This document shows positions 1-9,136 of a stretch of DNA of 64,000 nt, one piece after another. The position numbers and the translations under genes are program-made. Source of the stretch: Halobacillus sp. A1 (GTDB taxonomy: Bacteria; Bacillota; Bacilli; Bacillales; Halobacillaceae); assembly GCF_024189295.1 (NCBI RefSeq), contig NZ_JAIZEN010000010.1, positions 1-64,000 of the forward strand. Reading direction: 5' to 3'. Position 1 is the first letter of the stretch. Each line of letters begins with the position of its first letter. Under the pieces are notes generated by a model that worked only from the letters and a program-made list of their open reading frames with translations, was not told the DNA's origin and made no database searches.

Positions 1-222
1 TTCCGTTATCCTCACAAAAGCAAGAAGGTCCGGGAAATTGCGAGACTCCTATGGGAGAACAGTACATGGTGAGATCCCGGAGGGCGTCAGCCCGAGGAAG
101 CTCACCGTACGCCCATGGAAAGCGAGTTATTTCCCGGACCTTCAAGCTCTATTCTTAGTAACGGAAACTTCCTGAATATCTCGAACCTGAGCCTTCCACT
201 AAAGGGAGCTTTAGTGGAACGG
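1..222 (+). repeat. Structured intergenic repeat, family 1, copy A
   Basis: Core 1-166 begins TTCCGTTA and ends TAACGGAA (159-166), an inverted terminal pair. Inside it lie nested inverted repeats: AAGGTCCGGGAAAT (25-38) against the complementary end near 129-142, and GGTGAG (69-74) against CTCACC (101-106). A conserved tail (169-222) carries the hairpin CCACTAAAG/CTTTAGTGG. The same layout recurs at about 3.6, 19.8, 31.9, 43.9, 52.7, 60.2 and 60.9 kb. It lies outside genes and lacks a transposase. It belongs to the GACTCCT...GAAAGCGA type of repeat common in Bacillaceae genomes; its function is unknown. The left end may continue beyond the window. Confidence 0.8.
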
Positions 223-458
223 TTGCTGCTTATATTGTTATTTATGGTGTTAAACATATTTTGTTTTAGTGTGAATGAAGCTGTTTTTAACAATATCTTT
301 ATAGTTTTTATGAGGTTTTTATACTAGCACTCATATCTATAGAAGGAACTTCTGCAAAATTATAGAATTATGATGTAAAGAACGTAAAGTATAGACTTAT
401 TCGAGCAAGAGAGAAAATTAGAATCTTAGCAAATCAAAAGATAAGGAGCTTCTTACAT

Positions 459-1040
459 ATGAACCCGATACTTATTAACGTGCCCGAAGAGTTTGAAACA
501 GAACGATTATTTATTAGAATTCCTCGACCAGGCGATGGAAAAGCAGTTTACCAGGCAATGTGTGCCTCTATGAAAGAACTTGTACCCTGGATGCCCTTTG
601 CCCAAAAGGAGCAAACCGAAGAAGAAACAGAAATAAATATAAGAGAAGCTCATATTCGATTTTTACAGCGTGATGATTTAAGGATGCTTGCCTTTTTAAA
701 AGAGACGGGTGAGTTGGTTTGTTCTACAGGATTGCATCGCATGGACTGGGATGTACCCAAATTCGAAATTGGGTATTGGACAGATACTCGCTTTTGTGGA
801 AATGGTTATACTACTGAAGTGGTGGAGGGGCTTGCAAATTTTGCTTTTAATAAACTGAACGCAAAGCGCGTAGAAGTCAGGTGTGACGCTAAAAATATAA
901 GAAGTTTAGCGATTCCGGAAAGACTAGGGTTTAAGCTGGAAGGAACCTTAAGAAATGACGATGTATCTGTAGATGGAAGTGAGCTCAGAGATACATTGAT
1001 TTACGCTTCTACCACTCCTGTAAAAAATGAAGACCTTTAA
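459..1040 (+). CDS. GNAT N-acetyltransferase, RimJ/RimL-like
   Basis: Predicted 193-residue acetyltransferase that would transfer an acetyl group from acetyl-CoA to an amine, possibly a protein N-terminus or a small molecule. The start of the fold (ETERLFIRIPRPGD, from about residue 13) and the acetyl-CoA pyrophosphate loop (RFCGNG, residues 111-116, followed by YTTE) are typical of the RimJ/RimL branch (Acetyltransf_3). ATG start with AAGGAG upstream. The length fits the family. It stands alone, so the substrate cannot be inferred from neighbours. Confidence 0.85.
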   Translation: MNPILINVPEEFETERLFIRIPRPGDGKAVYQAMCASMKELVPWMPFAQKEQTEEETEINIREAHIRFLQRDDLRMLAFLKETGELVCSTGLHRMDWDVPKFEIGYWTDTRFCGNGYTTEVVEGLANFAFNKLNAKRVEVRCDAKNIRSLAIPERLGFKLEGTLRNDDVSVDGSELRDTLIYASTTPVKNEDL

Positions 1041-1214
1041 TGAAAACTATGTTAAACGTAGTTAACAATTTTTCATAAGAGTGTCAACCAAAGAAATTTA
1101 ACAGGATCTAAGTGTAAAGAAGTGAGAAAGATATAATACCTGTCTCATCTAAGCACAAATTGACCAGAAGATAATCAGGTTACCTGCTACTATCAAGGTA
1201 AGGGAGTGAGCAAC

Positions 1215-2075
1215 ATGACGTGGGTGGAATCTTTACAAAAAGCGATTGATTATATGGAAGAACATTTAACGGAAAATATCTCAATGGCCGACATTGCGAA
1301 GCAAGCAAATATTTCACTGTACCACTTTCAGCGCGCTTTTGCTTTGCTGACAGACATATCCGTCGGTGAATATTTAAGAAGGAGGCGATTGACTCTTGCC
1401 GCCCACGATTTATCAAAGAACAACACCAAAGTTATCGATATTGCGTTTAAATATGGTTATGAAACTCCTGAGGCTTTCTCCAAAGCTTTCCGAAGACAAC
1501 ACGGAATTTCTCCGAAGGAAGCACGAACATATGATGGGAAGCTGAAATCTTATAATCGTCTGGTTATCCAGATCAATCTGAAAGGGGCTGAACCTATGCA
1601 ATACCAAATCGTGGATAAAGAAGAGTTTCAAGTGACTGGGGTTAAAGAAAGTTTTTCGATGATGAATGAAGAGAATCTTGAAGGAATACCGAAGATGTGG
1701 CGGAAAGTAAATACTGATGGTACAAGCGACAAACTTTTCGATTTGAACAATGGACCAGTTAAAGGTCTGCTTGGTGTAATCGTCACTGAAAGAGGAAAAG
1801 AAGCGAAAAATATGGACTATTGGATTGCTGCAGCTCATAAGGGTGAATCTGAAGGTGAATTAAAAACGTTAACTATCCCAGCTTCAACGTGGGCGATATT
1901 TGAGGTTCATGGTGCCATGCCTGATGCTATGCCGTTAGTTTGGAAGAAGATTTATGGTGAATGGTTTCCATCGAGTAGTTATGAGAATGCGTCGTCCCCT
2001 TCCATGGAAGTATATCCAGAGGGCGATGCATATCAATCAGATTATTACTCGGAAATTTGGATCCCCATTAAGTGA
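1215..2075 (+). CDS. AraC-family regulator with GyrI-like effector domain
   Basis: About 286 residues. Residues 10-105 form a double helix-turn-helix of AraC type (ISMADIAKQANISLYHFQRAF, then DIAFKYGYETPEAFSKAFRRQHGISP). From about residue 125 the sequence follows the GyrI-like small-molecule-binding fold. This is the Rob/BmrR-like arrangement in which a ligand, often a drug or lipophilic compound, modulates DNA binding. I chose ATG 1215 because GGGAG lies about 8 bases upstream; GTG 1206 in the same frame would overlap that ribosome site. No obvious target operon adjoins it. Confidence 0.85.
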   Translation: MTWVESLQKAIDYMEEHLTENISMADIAKQANISLYHFQRAFALLTDISVGEYLRRRRLTLAAHDLSKNNTKVIDIAFKYGYETPEAFSKAFRRQHGISPKEARTYDGKLKSYNRLVIQINLKGAEPMQYQIVDKEEFQVTGVKESFSMMNEENLEGIPKMWRKVNTDGTSDKLFDLNNGPVKGLLGVIVTERGKEAKNMDYWIAAAHKGESEGELKTLTIPASTWAIFEVHGAMPDAMPLVWKKIYGEWFPSSSYENASSPSMEVYPEGDAYQSDYYSEIWIPIK

Positions 2076-2083
2076 GTTTTTCA

Positions 2084-2127
2084 TTCAAATAACACGTTCT
2101 GTTCACAAGGATGTGTTATTTGTTGAA
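2084..2127 (+). terminator. Probable terminator hairpin after the AraC gene
   Basis: TTCAAATAACAC (2084-2095) pairs with GTGTTATTTG and the following TTGAA (2113-2127). It lies just after the stop codon at 2075. There is no long T-run directly after the stem, so efficiency is uncertain. Confidence 0.5.
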
Positions 2128-2231
2128 TAATTTATCAATGATTAATCTTTTTCCTTTTTTGTTTATTATAAATCACTTATAGTGTATACATACGCGAAAT
2201 TGGGTTTGAATATTGAAGGAGGAAATCGCTT

Positions 2232-3452
2232 GTGATCATTGCGATCATTTTTTTACTATTTGTTTCATTTTTCTTTTCCGGGAGTGAAACTGCATTAACA
2301 GCTACTAACAAAATGAGGCTGCAGTCAAAAGCAAATAACAACGATAAAAAGGCAAAAAAACTCCTGGACTTAGTATCAAAGCCAGGAGAATTCATCACGA
2401 CTATACTTATCGGGAATAACATAGCGAATATTCTGCTTCCAACCTTGGTTACCACCTTGGCGATACAGTATGGATTTAGCGTAGGTCTTGCTTCTGCCAT
2501 TTTGACAGTCATCATCATTATCTTCTCTGAAGTTATCCCTAAATCAGTGGCTGCTGCCTTTCCAGACAGAATAGCGATGATGGTCTACCCTATAATCAGG
2601 TTTTTTGTTATTGTTTTTAAACCGATAACTATCCTGCTTAATTGGCTGACTGGTAGAATTACGAAATTTCTTTCTAAAGGTGAAAGCCAGAGTGTGTCTA
2701 TATCTAAAGAAGAGCTTCGTACAATGGTGGATATTGCGGACTCAGAGGGAATGTTTAATGAAGCAGAATCGTATAGAATTAAAGGTGTGCTGGACTTTTA
2801 CAATTTAAATGTGAAAGATGTATTGAAAACTCCCAGAGTTGATGTCGTAGCTCTCCACATCGGTTCTACTTTTGAGGAAGTCAGGGACATCGTGATTCAA
2901 CATCCATTCACACGGTATCCTATTTATAACGAAGATATTGATGACATAGTCGCAGTATTCCATTCCAAATATTTACTTTCCTGGTCGACCGAACCAAATA
3001 AACCCTTCGAAGAATTCTGTGACACCGATCCATTAATTGTCTACGAATTTCACTCTATCGATTGGGTGTTCCGTAAAATGACATTGGAAAAAAAACATAT
3101 GGCTGTTGTTTTGGATGAGTATGGTGGTACAGAAGGAATCTTATCACATGAAGATGTCATTGAATCTATGATTGGTCTCGAAATTGAAGATGAAATGGAT
3201 TCAGAGAGCGATACGTTGATTGAGAAGCATACAGAAAATGAAATTATTTGTGATGGTAAAATCACATTGCGTCGTTTAAATTCTCTGTTTGATAGTGAAA
3301 TCCCAGAAGAAGAAGATGTACTTGCTGGGTATTTGTTAAAAGAATGCAATGATTTCCCTGAAAAAGGAGAAGTAATTGAGAGGTTGAACATGAAATTTAA
3401 AGTGTTGGCCCTCGAAGGCCGAATGATTAGGAAAGTCCAAATTATTAAGTGA
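2232..3452 (+). CDS. CNNM/CorC-family membrane protein (DUF21 + CBS pair)
   Basis: 406-residue protein of the hemolysin C/CorC/CNNM family, linked to magnesium or other cation efflux and homeostasis. The N-terminal 170 residues are a DUF21 membrane domain: a first helix from residue 1, a GSETALTATNKMRLQ motif, and helices near 60-130. Next come a CBS-domain pair (about 195-320, including HPFTRYPIYNEDIDDIVAV and MAVVLDEYGGTEGILSHEDVIE) and a C-terminal CorC_HlyC module (about 335-405). GTG start with AGGAGG ten bases upstream. Monocistronic, closed by a strong terminator. The transported ion cannot be read from sequence. Confidence 0.9.
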   Translation: MIIAIIFLLFVSFFFSGSETALTATNKMRLQSKANNNDKKAKKLLDLVSKPGEFITTILIGNNIANILLPTLVTTLAIQYGFSVGLASAILTVIIIIFSEVIPKSVAAAFPDRIAMMVYPIIRFFVIVFKPITILLNWLTGRITKFLSKGESQSVSISKEELRTMVDIADSEGMFNEAESYRIKGVLDFYNLNVKDVLKTPRVDVVALHIGSTFEEVRDIVIQHPFTRYPIYNEDIDDIVAVFHSKYLLSWSTEPNKPFEEFCDTDPLIVYEFHSIDWVFRKMTLEKKHMAVVLDEYGGTEGILSHEDVIESMIGLEIEDEMDSESDTLIEKHTENEIICDGKITLRRLNSLFDSEIPEEEDVLAGYLLKECNDFPEKGEVIERLNMKFKVLALEGRMIRKVQIIK

Positions 3453-3466
3453 TGAATAATTTATGA

Positions 3467-3503
3467 TGCAGGGGAACCATATAAGTTCCTCTGCATTTTT
3501 TTA
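3467..3503 (+). terminator. Rho-independent terminator of the CNNM gene
   Basis: GCAGGGGAAC (3468-3477) pairs with GTTCCTCTGC (3484-3493) with one G-T wobble, followed by TATTTTTTTAT-like sequence. Confidence 0.85.
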
Positions 3504-3509
3504 TATCTA

Positions 3510-3728
3510 AAACTTAAGCTCCCTTATGTTGAAGACTCAGTTTCGAGATGTTTGGACGGTTTCCGTGACTAATAATAGTGGTTGAAGGTCCGGGAAATCA
3601 CTCGCTTTCCATGGGCGTACAGTGAGCTTCCTCGGGCTAACGCCCTCCGGGATCTCACCTAGTACTGTCATCCCATAGGAGTCTCGCAATTTCCCGGACC
3701 TCCTTGCTTTTGTGAGGGTAACGGAAAC
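3510..3728 (-). repeat. Structured intergenic repeat, family 1, copy B
   Basis: Nearly the exact reverse complement of copy A at the left edge. The core runs from GTTTCCGTGA (3559-3568) to TAACGGAAAC (3719-3728); the conserved tail with the CTCAGTTTCGAGA motif lies at 3510-3558. It sits between two plus-strand genes, outside coding sequence. Confidence 0.85.
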
Positions 3729-4123
3729 ATCTAATGCAGTCGTTCACTTAAAAAATAACTGCTTTTGAGTGATAACTAGCGAGACTGTGGTATGTAAAAA
3801 TGTTTTGAACTACCTTAACGGGTAGTTTTTATAACTAAAATGCTATAGACATACCACTGGAGTATAATACTCTCACTATTACTAAGAAGGTTCTTTTTTC
3901 AGCGATTTCGAGAAGCACATTCCCCGCCCCCCTGATCCACTAACCAAATGTCTCGAAACCAATTCTTCCGCTATCCTGTCATTTAGTTGAATAACCCTTC
4001 TCGATAAATGGTGATCTAGATAATTTACAGTCCATAGTTATGATACAATTTTAAGTAATAATCATATTTTCAGTTCATGTAGATTCAATAGACAAGAAAA
4101 CAGCTATTTTGGAAGTGATTAAG
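3729..4123. other. Intergenic stretch with nested inverted repeats, no gene seen
   Basis: No credible reading frame. GTGGTATGT (about 3786-3795) pairs with ACATACCAC (about 3848-3857) around an inner hairpin AACTACC/GGTAGTT followed by TTTTAT (3818-3842). TTTCGAGA at about 3905 and TCTCGAAA at about 3951 flank a C-rich stretch and look like the outer arms of a heavily decayed family 1 repeat. Confidence 0.4.
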
Positions 4124-5203
4124 GTGTCAAAATTACGCGATCTATTAAAGAGTTCTAAACTATTTGGAGGACGAACTCTCAAAACTGGAGTTTCTGTCTT
4201 TTTGACTGCACTTATATGCGGTTTTTTTAATTTACCAGTAGTATTTGCAGTGATAACAGCTATTGTAACCATTGAACATACAGCTGCAGACTCTATAAAG
4301 AAAGCAGCTGTGAGGTTTCCAGCTTCCGCAATTGGTGCGCTTCTTGCCACGACTTGCTATGCGGTATTTGGTAAAAGTGCTGTCACCTTTGCATTAGCCG
4401 CTATGCTCACCATTGCGATCTGCCATAAATTAAAATTGGATGATGGTATACTTGTGGCGACAATTACAGCTACTGCCATGATTCCTGATTTTCAAGATCA
4501 ATATGTCTTATCATTTTTGAGTAGGCTCGGCACCACATCAATTGGAATTGTCGTCTCTACAGTAGTCAACTATTTCTTGTTACCACCCAATTACTCTCCC
4601 CGGATATTCCAAAGTATCAATGACTTATATCAACATGCGGCACAATTGCTTGAGCGCATTATTAGGGAGGATGGAGGTGCGCCGAATGAAAAGTCGAGGA
4701 AGATTGGACGATCCTATCGGCAGCTGACAGGTCACTTGGAAAAAACATATCAACTCTCTCAATATCAGAGAGATGAATGGAAGTATCATAGGCATACGAA
4801 AGAAGAAATGCTATCTTTCCAATTCGCCCAAAGGAAACTCGGTGCTTTACAGCAAATTGTTTATCATTTAGGTAATCTCCAATATGTTCAGGCCAAGGTT
4901 TCGGAATTCGAACAACGGGAGAGTCAGCTTATTAAAGAAGTCACTTTTTCTTATGTAGACATCTTAAAGGATCCTCTTCACTACATGAACGAAGAACACT
5001 TCAACAAAGTAAAACGGCTGGACCGATTATTTTGGCAATGGAAAGAAGAACATGTAGAGCAAGATCATCGTTACAGGCAGCATCTTCCCCCACAAACTAT
5101 TTTAATCTATGAACTGCTTAGTTTTCATGATGTCCTTGAAGAATTGGCTCAAATGTGTAAAGCACAGAAGCAGATTGTTGATCGGTGCTACATTAGGGAA
5201 TAG
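4124..5203 (+). CDS. Aromatic acid exporter / FUSC-like membrane protein (ArAE family)
   Basis: About 359 residues. The N-terminal 150 residues contain closely spaced hydrophobic helices (FLTALICGFFNLPVVFAVIT, FPASAIGALLATTCYAVFG and a later VNYFLLPPNYSPR motif). The C-terminal half is hydrophilic and helical. This matches the small ArAE_1/DUF939 group of FUSC-related proteins, proposed efflux proteins for aromatic acids. I prefer GTG 4124, preceded by GGAAGTGATT at 4111-4120, to TTG 4109. The PLP enzyme follows directly and may be cotranscribed. Confidence 0.75.
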   Translation: MSKLRDLLKSSKLFGGRTLKTGVSVFLTALICGFFNLPVVFAVITAIVTIEHTAADSIKKAAVRFPASAIGALLATTCYAVFGKSAVTFALAAMLTIAICHKLKLDDGILVATITATAMIPDFQDQYVLSFLSRLGTTSIGIVVSTVVNYFLLPPNYSPRIFQSINDLYQHAAQLLERIIREDGGAPNEKSRKIGRSYRQLTGHLEKTYQLSQYQRDEWKYHRHTKEEMLSFQFAQRKLGALQQIVYHLGNLQYVQAKVSEFEQRESQLIKEVTFSYVDILKDPLHYMNEEHFNKVKRLDRLFWQWKEEHVEQDHRYRQHLPPQTILIYELLSFHDVLEELAQMCKAQKQIVDRCYIRE

Positions 5204-5239
5204 TTGAGATTTATATTTGTGGAAGAGGAGTCGATAAGA

Positions 5240-6343
5240 GTGAACTATCTTTTTATAGACGAAAGCCTTAATGAATATACACCCTCCAAACATCAATGGA
5301 GACCGAAATCAGGTTTGTTTAATGTAAAGCCTTATAAAACGAGCTTTCCACTCGAGAAAATCAAAACTCGTTCAGCCTCACTTTGGAGGTATAAAGAAGC
5401 CCTGCCTTTTAGCAATAATAAACATTTCTCTTCCTTGACGTTAGGAGAAGGGATGACGCCGCTTGTTTCTTTTAATTCGACAGAGCCTAACTTTCTCATG
5501 AAAATGGATTACCTTATGCCGACAGGTTCCTTTAAAGATAGAGGGGCTGCAGTGTTAATCGCAAAAGCTTTGGAGCTGGGAGTCACCTCCGTTATCGCTG
5601 ACAGCAGCGGGAATGCAGGAACTTCAATAGCGGCTTATTGTGCTCGTGCTAATATGAACTGCCACATTTACGTACCCGATTCAACTTCTCAAAAGAAACT
5701 TGGACAGATAGAAGCTCATGGGGCACAAATCCATAAGATTTCCGGGTCACGAGAAGATACAGCGTTGGCAGCCATGAAGGCGGTAGAAGCAGAGCACAAA
5801 TTTTATGCTAGTCACGTCTACAACCCCTTCTTTTATGAAGGAACAAAAACGTTCGCTTTTGAAATATGGGAACAGCTCGGATTTCAGCTGCCCGATACTG
5901 TAGTACTTCCCGTAGGAAACGGTACCCTTCTTTTAGGCGCATTTATTGGTTTTAAAAACCTGAAGGAAGCTGAAGCAACTGATAAAATCCCTAAAATTAT
6001 AGGGGTCCAAGCAGAAGGATGCGCCCCTATTGCTAAAGGCATTCGAAATAACCTCAATGTGTCAGCAGTAAAAAATAAAGGAACTCAGGCGGAAGGAATT
6101 GCAATTGCCGATCCTGCGCGTGGAAATCAAGTGTTAGCTGCTGTGAAAAGCACAGGAGGAACTATCGTTACGGCACCGGAAGAATGCATCGATGCTGCGC
6201 AAAAGGAACTGGCTCAAAGAGGCTTCTTCGTTGAGCCGACAACAGCAGCTACTTACGCCGCTTTTAACAAATACCGAGATAGTATAACAACTGTGGATGA
6301 TGTAATTGTTATGTCATTATGTGGGTCAGGTTTGAAAAAATAA
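5240..6343 (+). CDS. Threonine synthase-like PLP-dependent enzyme
   Basis: About 367 residues, fold type II PLP enzyme. The cofactor lysine is in PTGSFKDRG (Lys about residue 99). SSGNAG is the phosphate/substrate loop, PVGNGTLLLGA the glycine-rich PLP phosphate-binding loop, and MSLCGSGLK the C-terminal motif. Closest in style to threonine synthase, but it is not beside thrA or thrB, so a related beta-elimination or replacement reaction is possible. GTG 5240 has AAGAGGAG nine bases upstream; TTG 5204, right after the previous stop, is the longer alternative. Confidence 0.8.
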   Translation: MNYLFIDESLNEYTPSKHQWRPKSGLFNVKPYKTSFPLEKIKTRSASLWRYKEALPFSNNKHFSSLTLGEGMTPLVSFNSTEPNFLMKMDYLMPTGSFKDRGAAVLIAKALELGVTSVIADSSGNAGTSIAAYCARANMNCHIYVPDSTSQKKLGQIEAHGAQIHKISGSREDTALAAMKAVEAEHKFYASHVYNPFFYEGTKTFAFEIWEQLGFQLPDTVVLPVGNGTLLLGAFIGFKNLKEAEATDKIPKIIGVQAEGCAPIAKGIRNNLNVSAVKNKGTQAEGIAIADPARGNQVLAAVKSTGGTIVTAPEECIDAAQKELAQRGFFVEPTTAATYAAFNKYRDSITTVDDVIVMSLCGSGLKK

Positions 6344-6418
6344 GAAGTATAGCGTTCGAGTTCCTAGTTGAGCTTTTAGTTTTTTTATTTATGTCCATCA
6401 TTAATACTTTTAAGTATA

Positions 6419-6457
6419 GCGCTAGATAGCAGCCGATTACAGGATGCTATCTAGCGC
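6419..6457. promoter_or_regulatory. Perfect 13-bp inverted repeat upstream of the ABC exporter
   Basis: GCGCTAGATAGCA (6419-6431) and TGCTATCTAGCGC (6445-6457) are perfect complements separated by 13 bases. No T-run follows, so it is not a standard terminator. It could be an operator, an mRNA stem or a degenerate terminator of the PLP gene. A second shorter palindrome, TTCGACAC/GTGCCGAA (6488-6505), lies just before the ribosome site of the ABC gene. Confidence 0.5.
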
Positions 6458-6525
6458 ATATTCGTGTATTCTGAAGATAGAATGATTTTCGACACTTGTG
6501 CCGAAAAGGAAGGGGACATCGTCAT

Positions 6526-7497
6526 ATGAATGGGACAATTAAAGTGAAACACTTAGCTAAAACCTTTAAAAAAGGGGATGTGAAAGCTGTAAAGGATGTA
6601 AGCTTTGAAGTGAATGAGGGCGAATTCTTTGCTTTCCTTGGTCCGAACGGTGCAGGGAAATCGACGGTCGTCCAGATGCTTACAACATTAATTAACCCTA
6701 CAGGCGGCGAAGCTTTTGTAGCTGGTTACGATGTAAGCAAGAACCCTGGGGAGGTCAGGCGTCACATCGGTGTCGCTTTACAAGAGACTGGAGTCGACCC
6801 CGATCTTACAGGGCGGGAAATGATAGAACTGCAGGCACTCATTTTCGGTTATCAGAAGGAGGAGGCTAAACAAAGAGCTGACGAATTGTTAGATATTGTT
6901 CAGCTTCAAGAATCGTCCTCAAGACGGATCGGTAATTATTCCGGGGGGATGAGAAGAAGACTTGACTTGGCATTGACCCTCGTTCATGAACCCAAAATTT
7001 TATTTTTAGATGAGCCTACTACTGGGCTGGATCCTTCTAACCGTATTGCTATTTGGAAGGAATTACAGAGGTTGAATAAAGAAAACGGGACGACGATATT
7101 TTTAACGACTCAGTACTTAGAAGAAGCTGACTCTCTAGCTGATCGCATCAGTATTATCAATAATGGACTGATTGTAGCATCAGGTACACCACAAGAATTA
7201 AAAGCTCAAATCGGTAATGATTTGATTACTCTGACGTTTGCCAAGCAAGAAGACTTAATGAAAGCAAAAAGCGCCTTGGAAGCTGAACTTGAAATGGCAG
7301 ATATCATTATTCAAAATGATCGATTGAATCTTTATGTGAACGAAGGGAATAAACAGTTGCTGCAGGTGGTTCGTGTGGTAGATCAGTATGGACTTGAGAT
7401 CGAAACGACTAACTTATCGTCTCCTACACTAGATGATATATTCCTTAAAATAACCAACGAGCCAGAAACAGAAGGGAATGGAAACGATGGGGAATAG
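6526..7497 (+). CDS. ABC transporter ATP-binding protein, DrrA-like
   Basis: 323 residues. Walker A GPNGAGKST (about 39-47), signature YSGGMRRRLDL, Walker B ILFLDEPTTGLD, and TTQYLEEAD where many ABC proteins have the switch histidine; this Gln form is usual in the daunorubicin-resistance DrrA branch. A C-terminal extension of about 100 residues is also typical. With the next gene it forms a half-size export pair, probably for a hydrophobic compound or drug. ATG 6526 has AAGGAAGGGG upstream; the frame is open to 6496 but that would start before the ribosome site. Confidence 0.9.
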   Translation: MNGTIKVKHLAKTFKKGDVKAVKDVSFEVNEGEFFAFLGPNGAGKSTVVQMLTTLINPTGGEAFVAGYDVSKNPGEVRRHIGVALQETGVDPDLTGREMIELQALIFGYQKEEAKQRADELLDIVQLQESSSRRIGNYSGGMRRRLDLALTLVHEPKILFLDEPTTGLDPSNRIAIWKELQRLNKENGTTIFLTTQYLEEADSLADRISIINNGLIVASGTPQELKAQIGNDLITLTFAKQEDLMKAKSALEAELEMADIIIQNDRLNLYVNEGNKQLLQVVRVVDQYGLEIETTNLSSPTLDDIFLKITNEPETEGNGNDGE

Positions 7498-8266
7498 CGT
7501 ATTCAAGGATACTTGGCTGATTACGAAGCGTAACATTACGACTACCCTTCGAAATCCTTTTTCTTTCATCCCGAACCTTGTGATCTCTGCATTCTTCTTG
7601 CTTGTTTACGAAGGAGGATTGAGCGGGATTTCAGAGCTTCCGACATTTGAAGGCGCCAATTATCTGGCCTTCATTCTTCCCGTTTCTATCGTTTCCGCTG
7701 CAATAGGCGGTGCAGGGGGAGCTGGGCAGGGTATTGTCAAAGACATCGAAAATGGGTTCTTCTCCAGGCTTTTATTAACCCCGGCCTCACGATTAGCTAT
7801 TGTCCTCGGCCCGATCATTGCGGGAATGCTTCAATTATTCGTCCAGACATTGTTGATTCTGGGAATCGCTTTTTTATTGGGGCTCGAGTCAGCAACCGGT
7901 TTTGGAGGGATTTTGTTTGTCATTCTTATTGCAATAGGATGGGGATTGGCTTTTGCCGGTTATTCAGCTGGTGTAGCGCTCCGAACAAAGAATGCCCAGG
8001 CGGCCCAGGCGGGTACATTCATCTTTTTTCCGCTTATTTTTCTTAGCACCACGTTTGTACCTTATGAGTTAATCGAAGCTCAATGGCTGAAAGTCGCAGC
8101 GACGATCAACCCTACCACTTATATTTTCGAAAGTATGAGAACAGTCTTAATTGATGGATGGCACTTTTGGGATTTGATGCAGGGTGTTTTCGCGATTCTA
8201 ATTGCCTGCTCGATTACGATAACCTTTGCTGCTGTTTCTGCTAAGAAAGCCGTTTCGCGCGGATAG
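7487..8266 (+). CDS. ABC-2 type permease, DrrB-like
   Basis: About 259 residues with six hydrophobic segments, partner of the preceding ATPase, which it overlaps by 11 bases. It contains the ABC-2 family stretch around IENGFFSRLLLTPASRLAIVLGP and the conserved NPTTYIFESMR near the C-terminus. It should form the membrane channel of an exporter. ATG 7487 is preceded by AAGGGA at suitable distance; ATG 7478 in the same frame sits too close to it. The substrate is unknown. No regulator gene adjoins, but palindromes precede the operon. Confidence 0.88.
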   Translation: MGNSVFKDTWLITKRNITTTLRNPFSFIPNLVISAFFLLVYEGGLSGISELPTFEGANYLAFILPVSIVSAAIGGAGGAGQGIVKDIENGFFSRLLLTPASRLAIVLGPIIAGMLQLFVQTLLILGIAFLLGLESATGFGGILFVILIAIGWGLAFAGYSAGVALRTKNAQAAQAGTFIFFPLIFLSTTFVPYELIEAQWLKVAATINPTTYIFESMRTVLIDGWHFWDLMQGVFAILIACSITITFAAVSAKKAVSRG

Positions 8267-8429
8267 GCGAGCAGTATATTAAGAATAGATAACATTCGCT
8301 CAATAAACACCAATTTTTAACATATTTTTGTAAAAGAAGGTTTCAATACCTCCAAAAAAAGATATATAGTTCCTAAAGGCTTTATGCTGTGCTACGTGCA
8401 GGCAGCAAGTCTAGAAGGAGGATGTATCC

Positions 8430-9041
8430 GTGCGTTACCTTGTCGTTTCAGATATACATGGAGAAATTGATAAATTCGAAAGTTTACTCGCCAAAGCTTC
8501 GTATGACCCTGAGAAAGATCAATTGATACTGCTTGGTGATTATGTTGATAGAGGTCCTAATTCAAGAGCAGTTGTGAAAAAGGTTAAACAGCTCGTGGAG
8601 GAAGATGGAGCTATAGCCTTAAAGGGAAACCATGATGACCTTTTCATCAGGGCCAAGTACGAAGAAGTAGCCATGGAGCTTTGGAAAATAAATGGAGCGT
8701 CCAGTACTATCAAATCGTATGGCAGTAATATCGAAGAAGTGAAAGAACATCAAGAATGGTTAAAAGACAACCTATCGCTTTATTATGAAACAGAAGAGTA
8801 CATCTTCGTACATGCAGGCTTAGAACCTGGCATTCCAGTAGAGCAGCAAGAGGAAGAAATTATGCTATGGACACGAAACACCGCGAAAGTCGGACTAGGA
8901 AAAACCGTGGTCCACGGTCATACTCCAGTCAGAGAAATTTCCTACTATGAAGATCAAGTCGATATTGATACGGGTGCCGTTTATGGAGGTAAACTCACCC
9001 TCTTAGAACTGCCTACTCACGAAGTATATACAGTCTCATAG
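8430..9041 (+). CDS. Metallophosphoesterase, PrpE / serine-threonine phosphatase-like
   Basis: 203 residues. All binuclear-metal motifs of the PPP/Ap4A hydrolase superfamily are present: SDIHGE, LLGDYVDRGP, KGNHDD, VHAGLEPG and VVHGHTPV, then DTGAVYGGKLTL at the end. Likely activity is hydrolysis of a phosphoprotein or of a dinucleoside polyphosphate; which one is not clear from sequence. GTG start with AGAAGGAGG nine bases upstream. Monocistronic and convergent with the P450 gene. Confidence 0.88.
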   Translation: MRYLVVSDIHGEIDKFESLLAKASYDPEKDQLILLGDYVDRGPNSRAVVKKVKQLVEEDGAIALKGNHDDLFIRAKYEEVAMELWKINGASSTIKSYGSNIEEVKEHQEWLKDNLSLYYETEEYIFVHAGLEPGIPVEQQEEEIMLWTRNTAKVGLGKTVVHGHTPVREISYYEDQVDIDTGAVYGGKLTLLELPTHEVYTVS

Positions 9042-9046
9042 GATTA

Positions 9047-9100
9047 GACCGAGAGAAGAAGACGCGATAAATCTATATCGCGTCTTCTTCTCGTCCGGTC
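9047..9100. terminator. Bidirectional terminator hairpin between phosphatase and P450 genes
   Basis: GAGAAGAAGACGCGATA pairs perfectly over 17 bases with TATCGCGTCTTCTTCTC, extended by an outer GACCG/CGGTC. It lies between convergent genes. It has no long T-run on either side. Confidence 0.7.
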
Positions 9101-9136
9101 GATTGGAAAGAAATTTACTGGGAGGACCTTCGTTTC

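Noticed and set aside
102..327. Short frames on both strands within repeat copy A
   Set aside because: They lie in the inverted arms of an intergenic repeat and are not kept open in the other copies.
1206..1214. GTG 1206 as start of the AraC gene
   Set aside because: It overlaps the ribosome site that fits ATG 1215.
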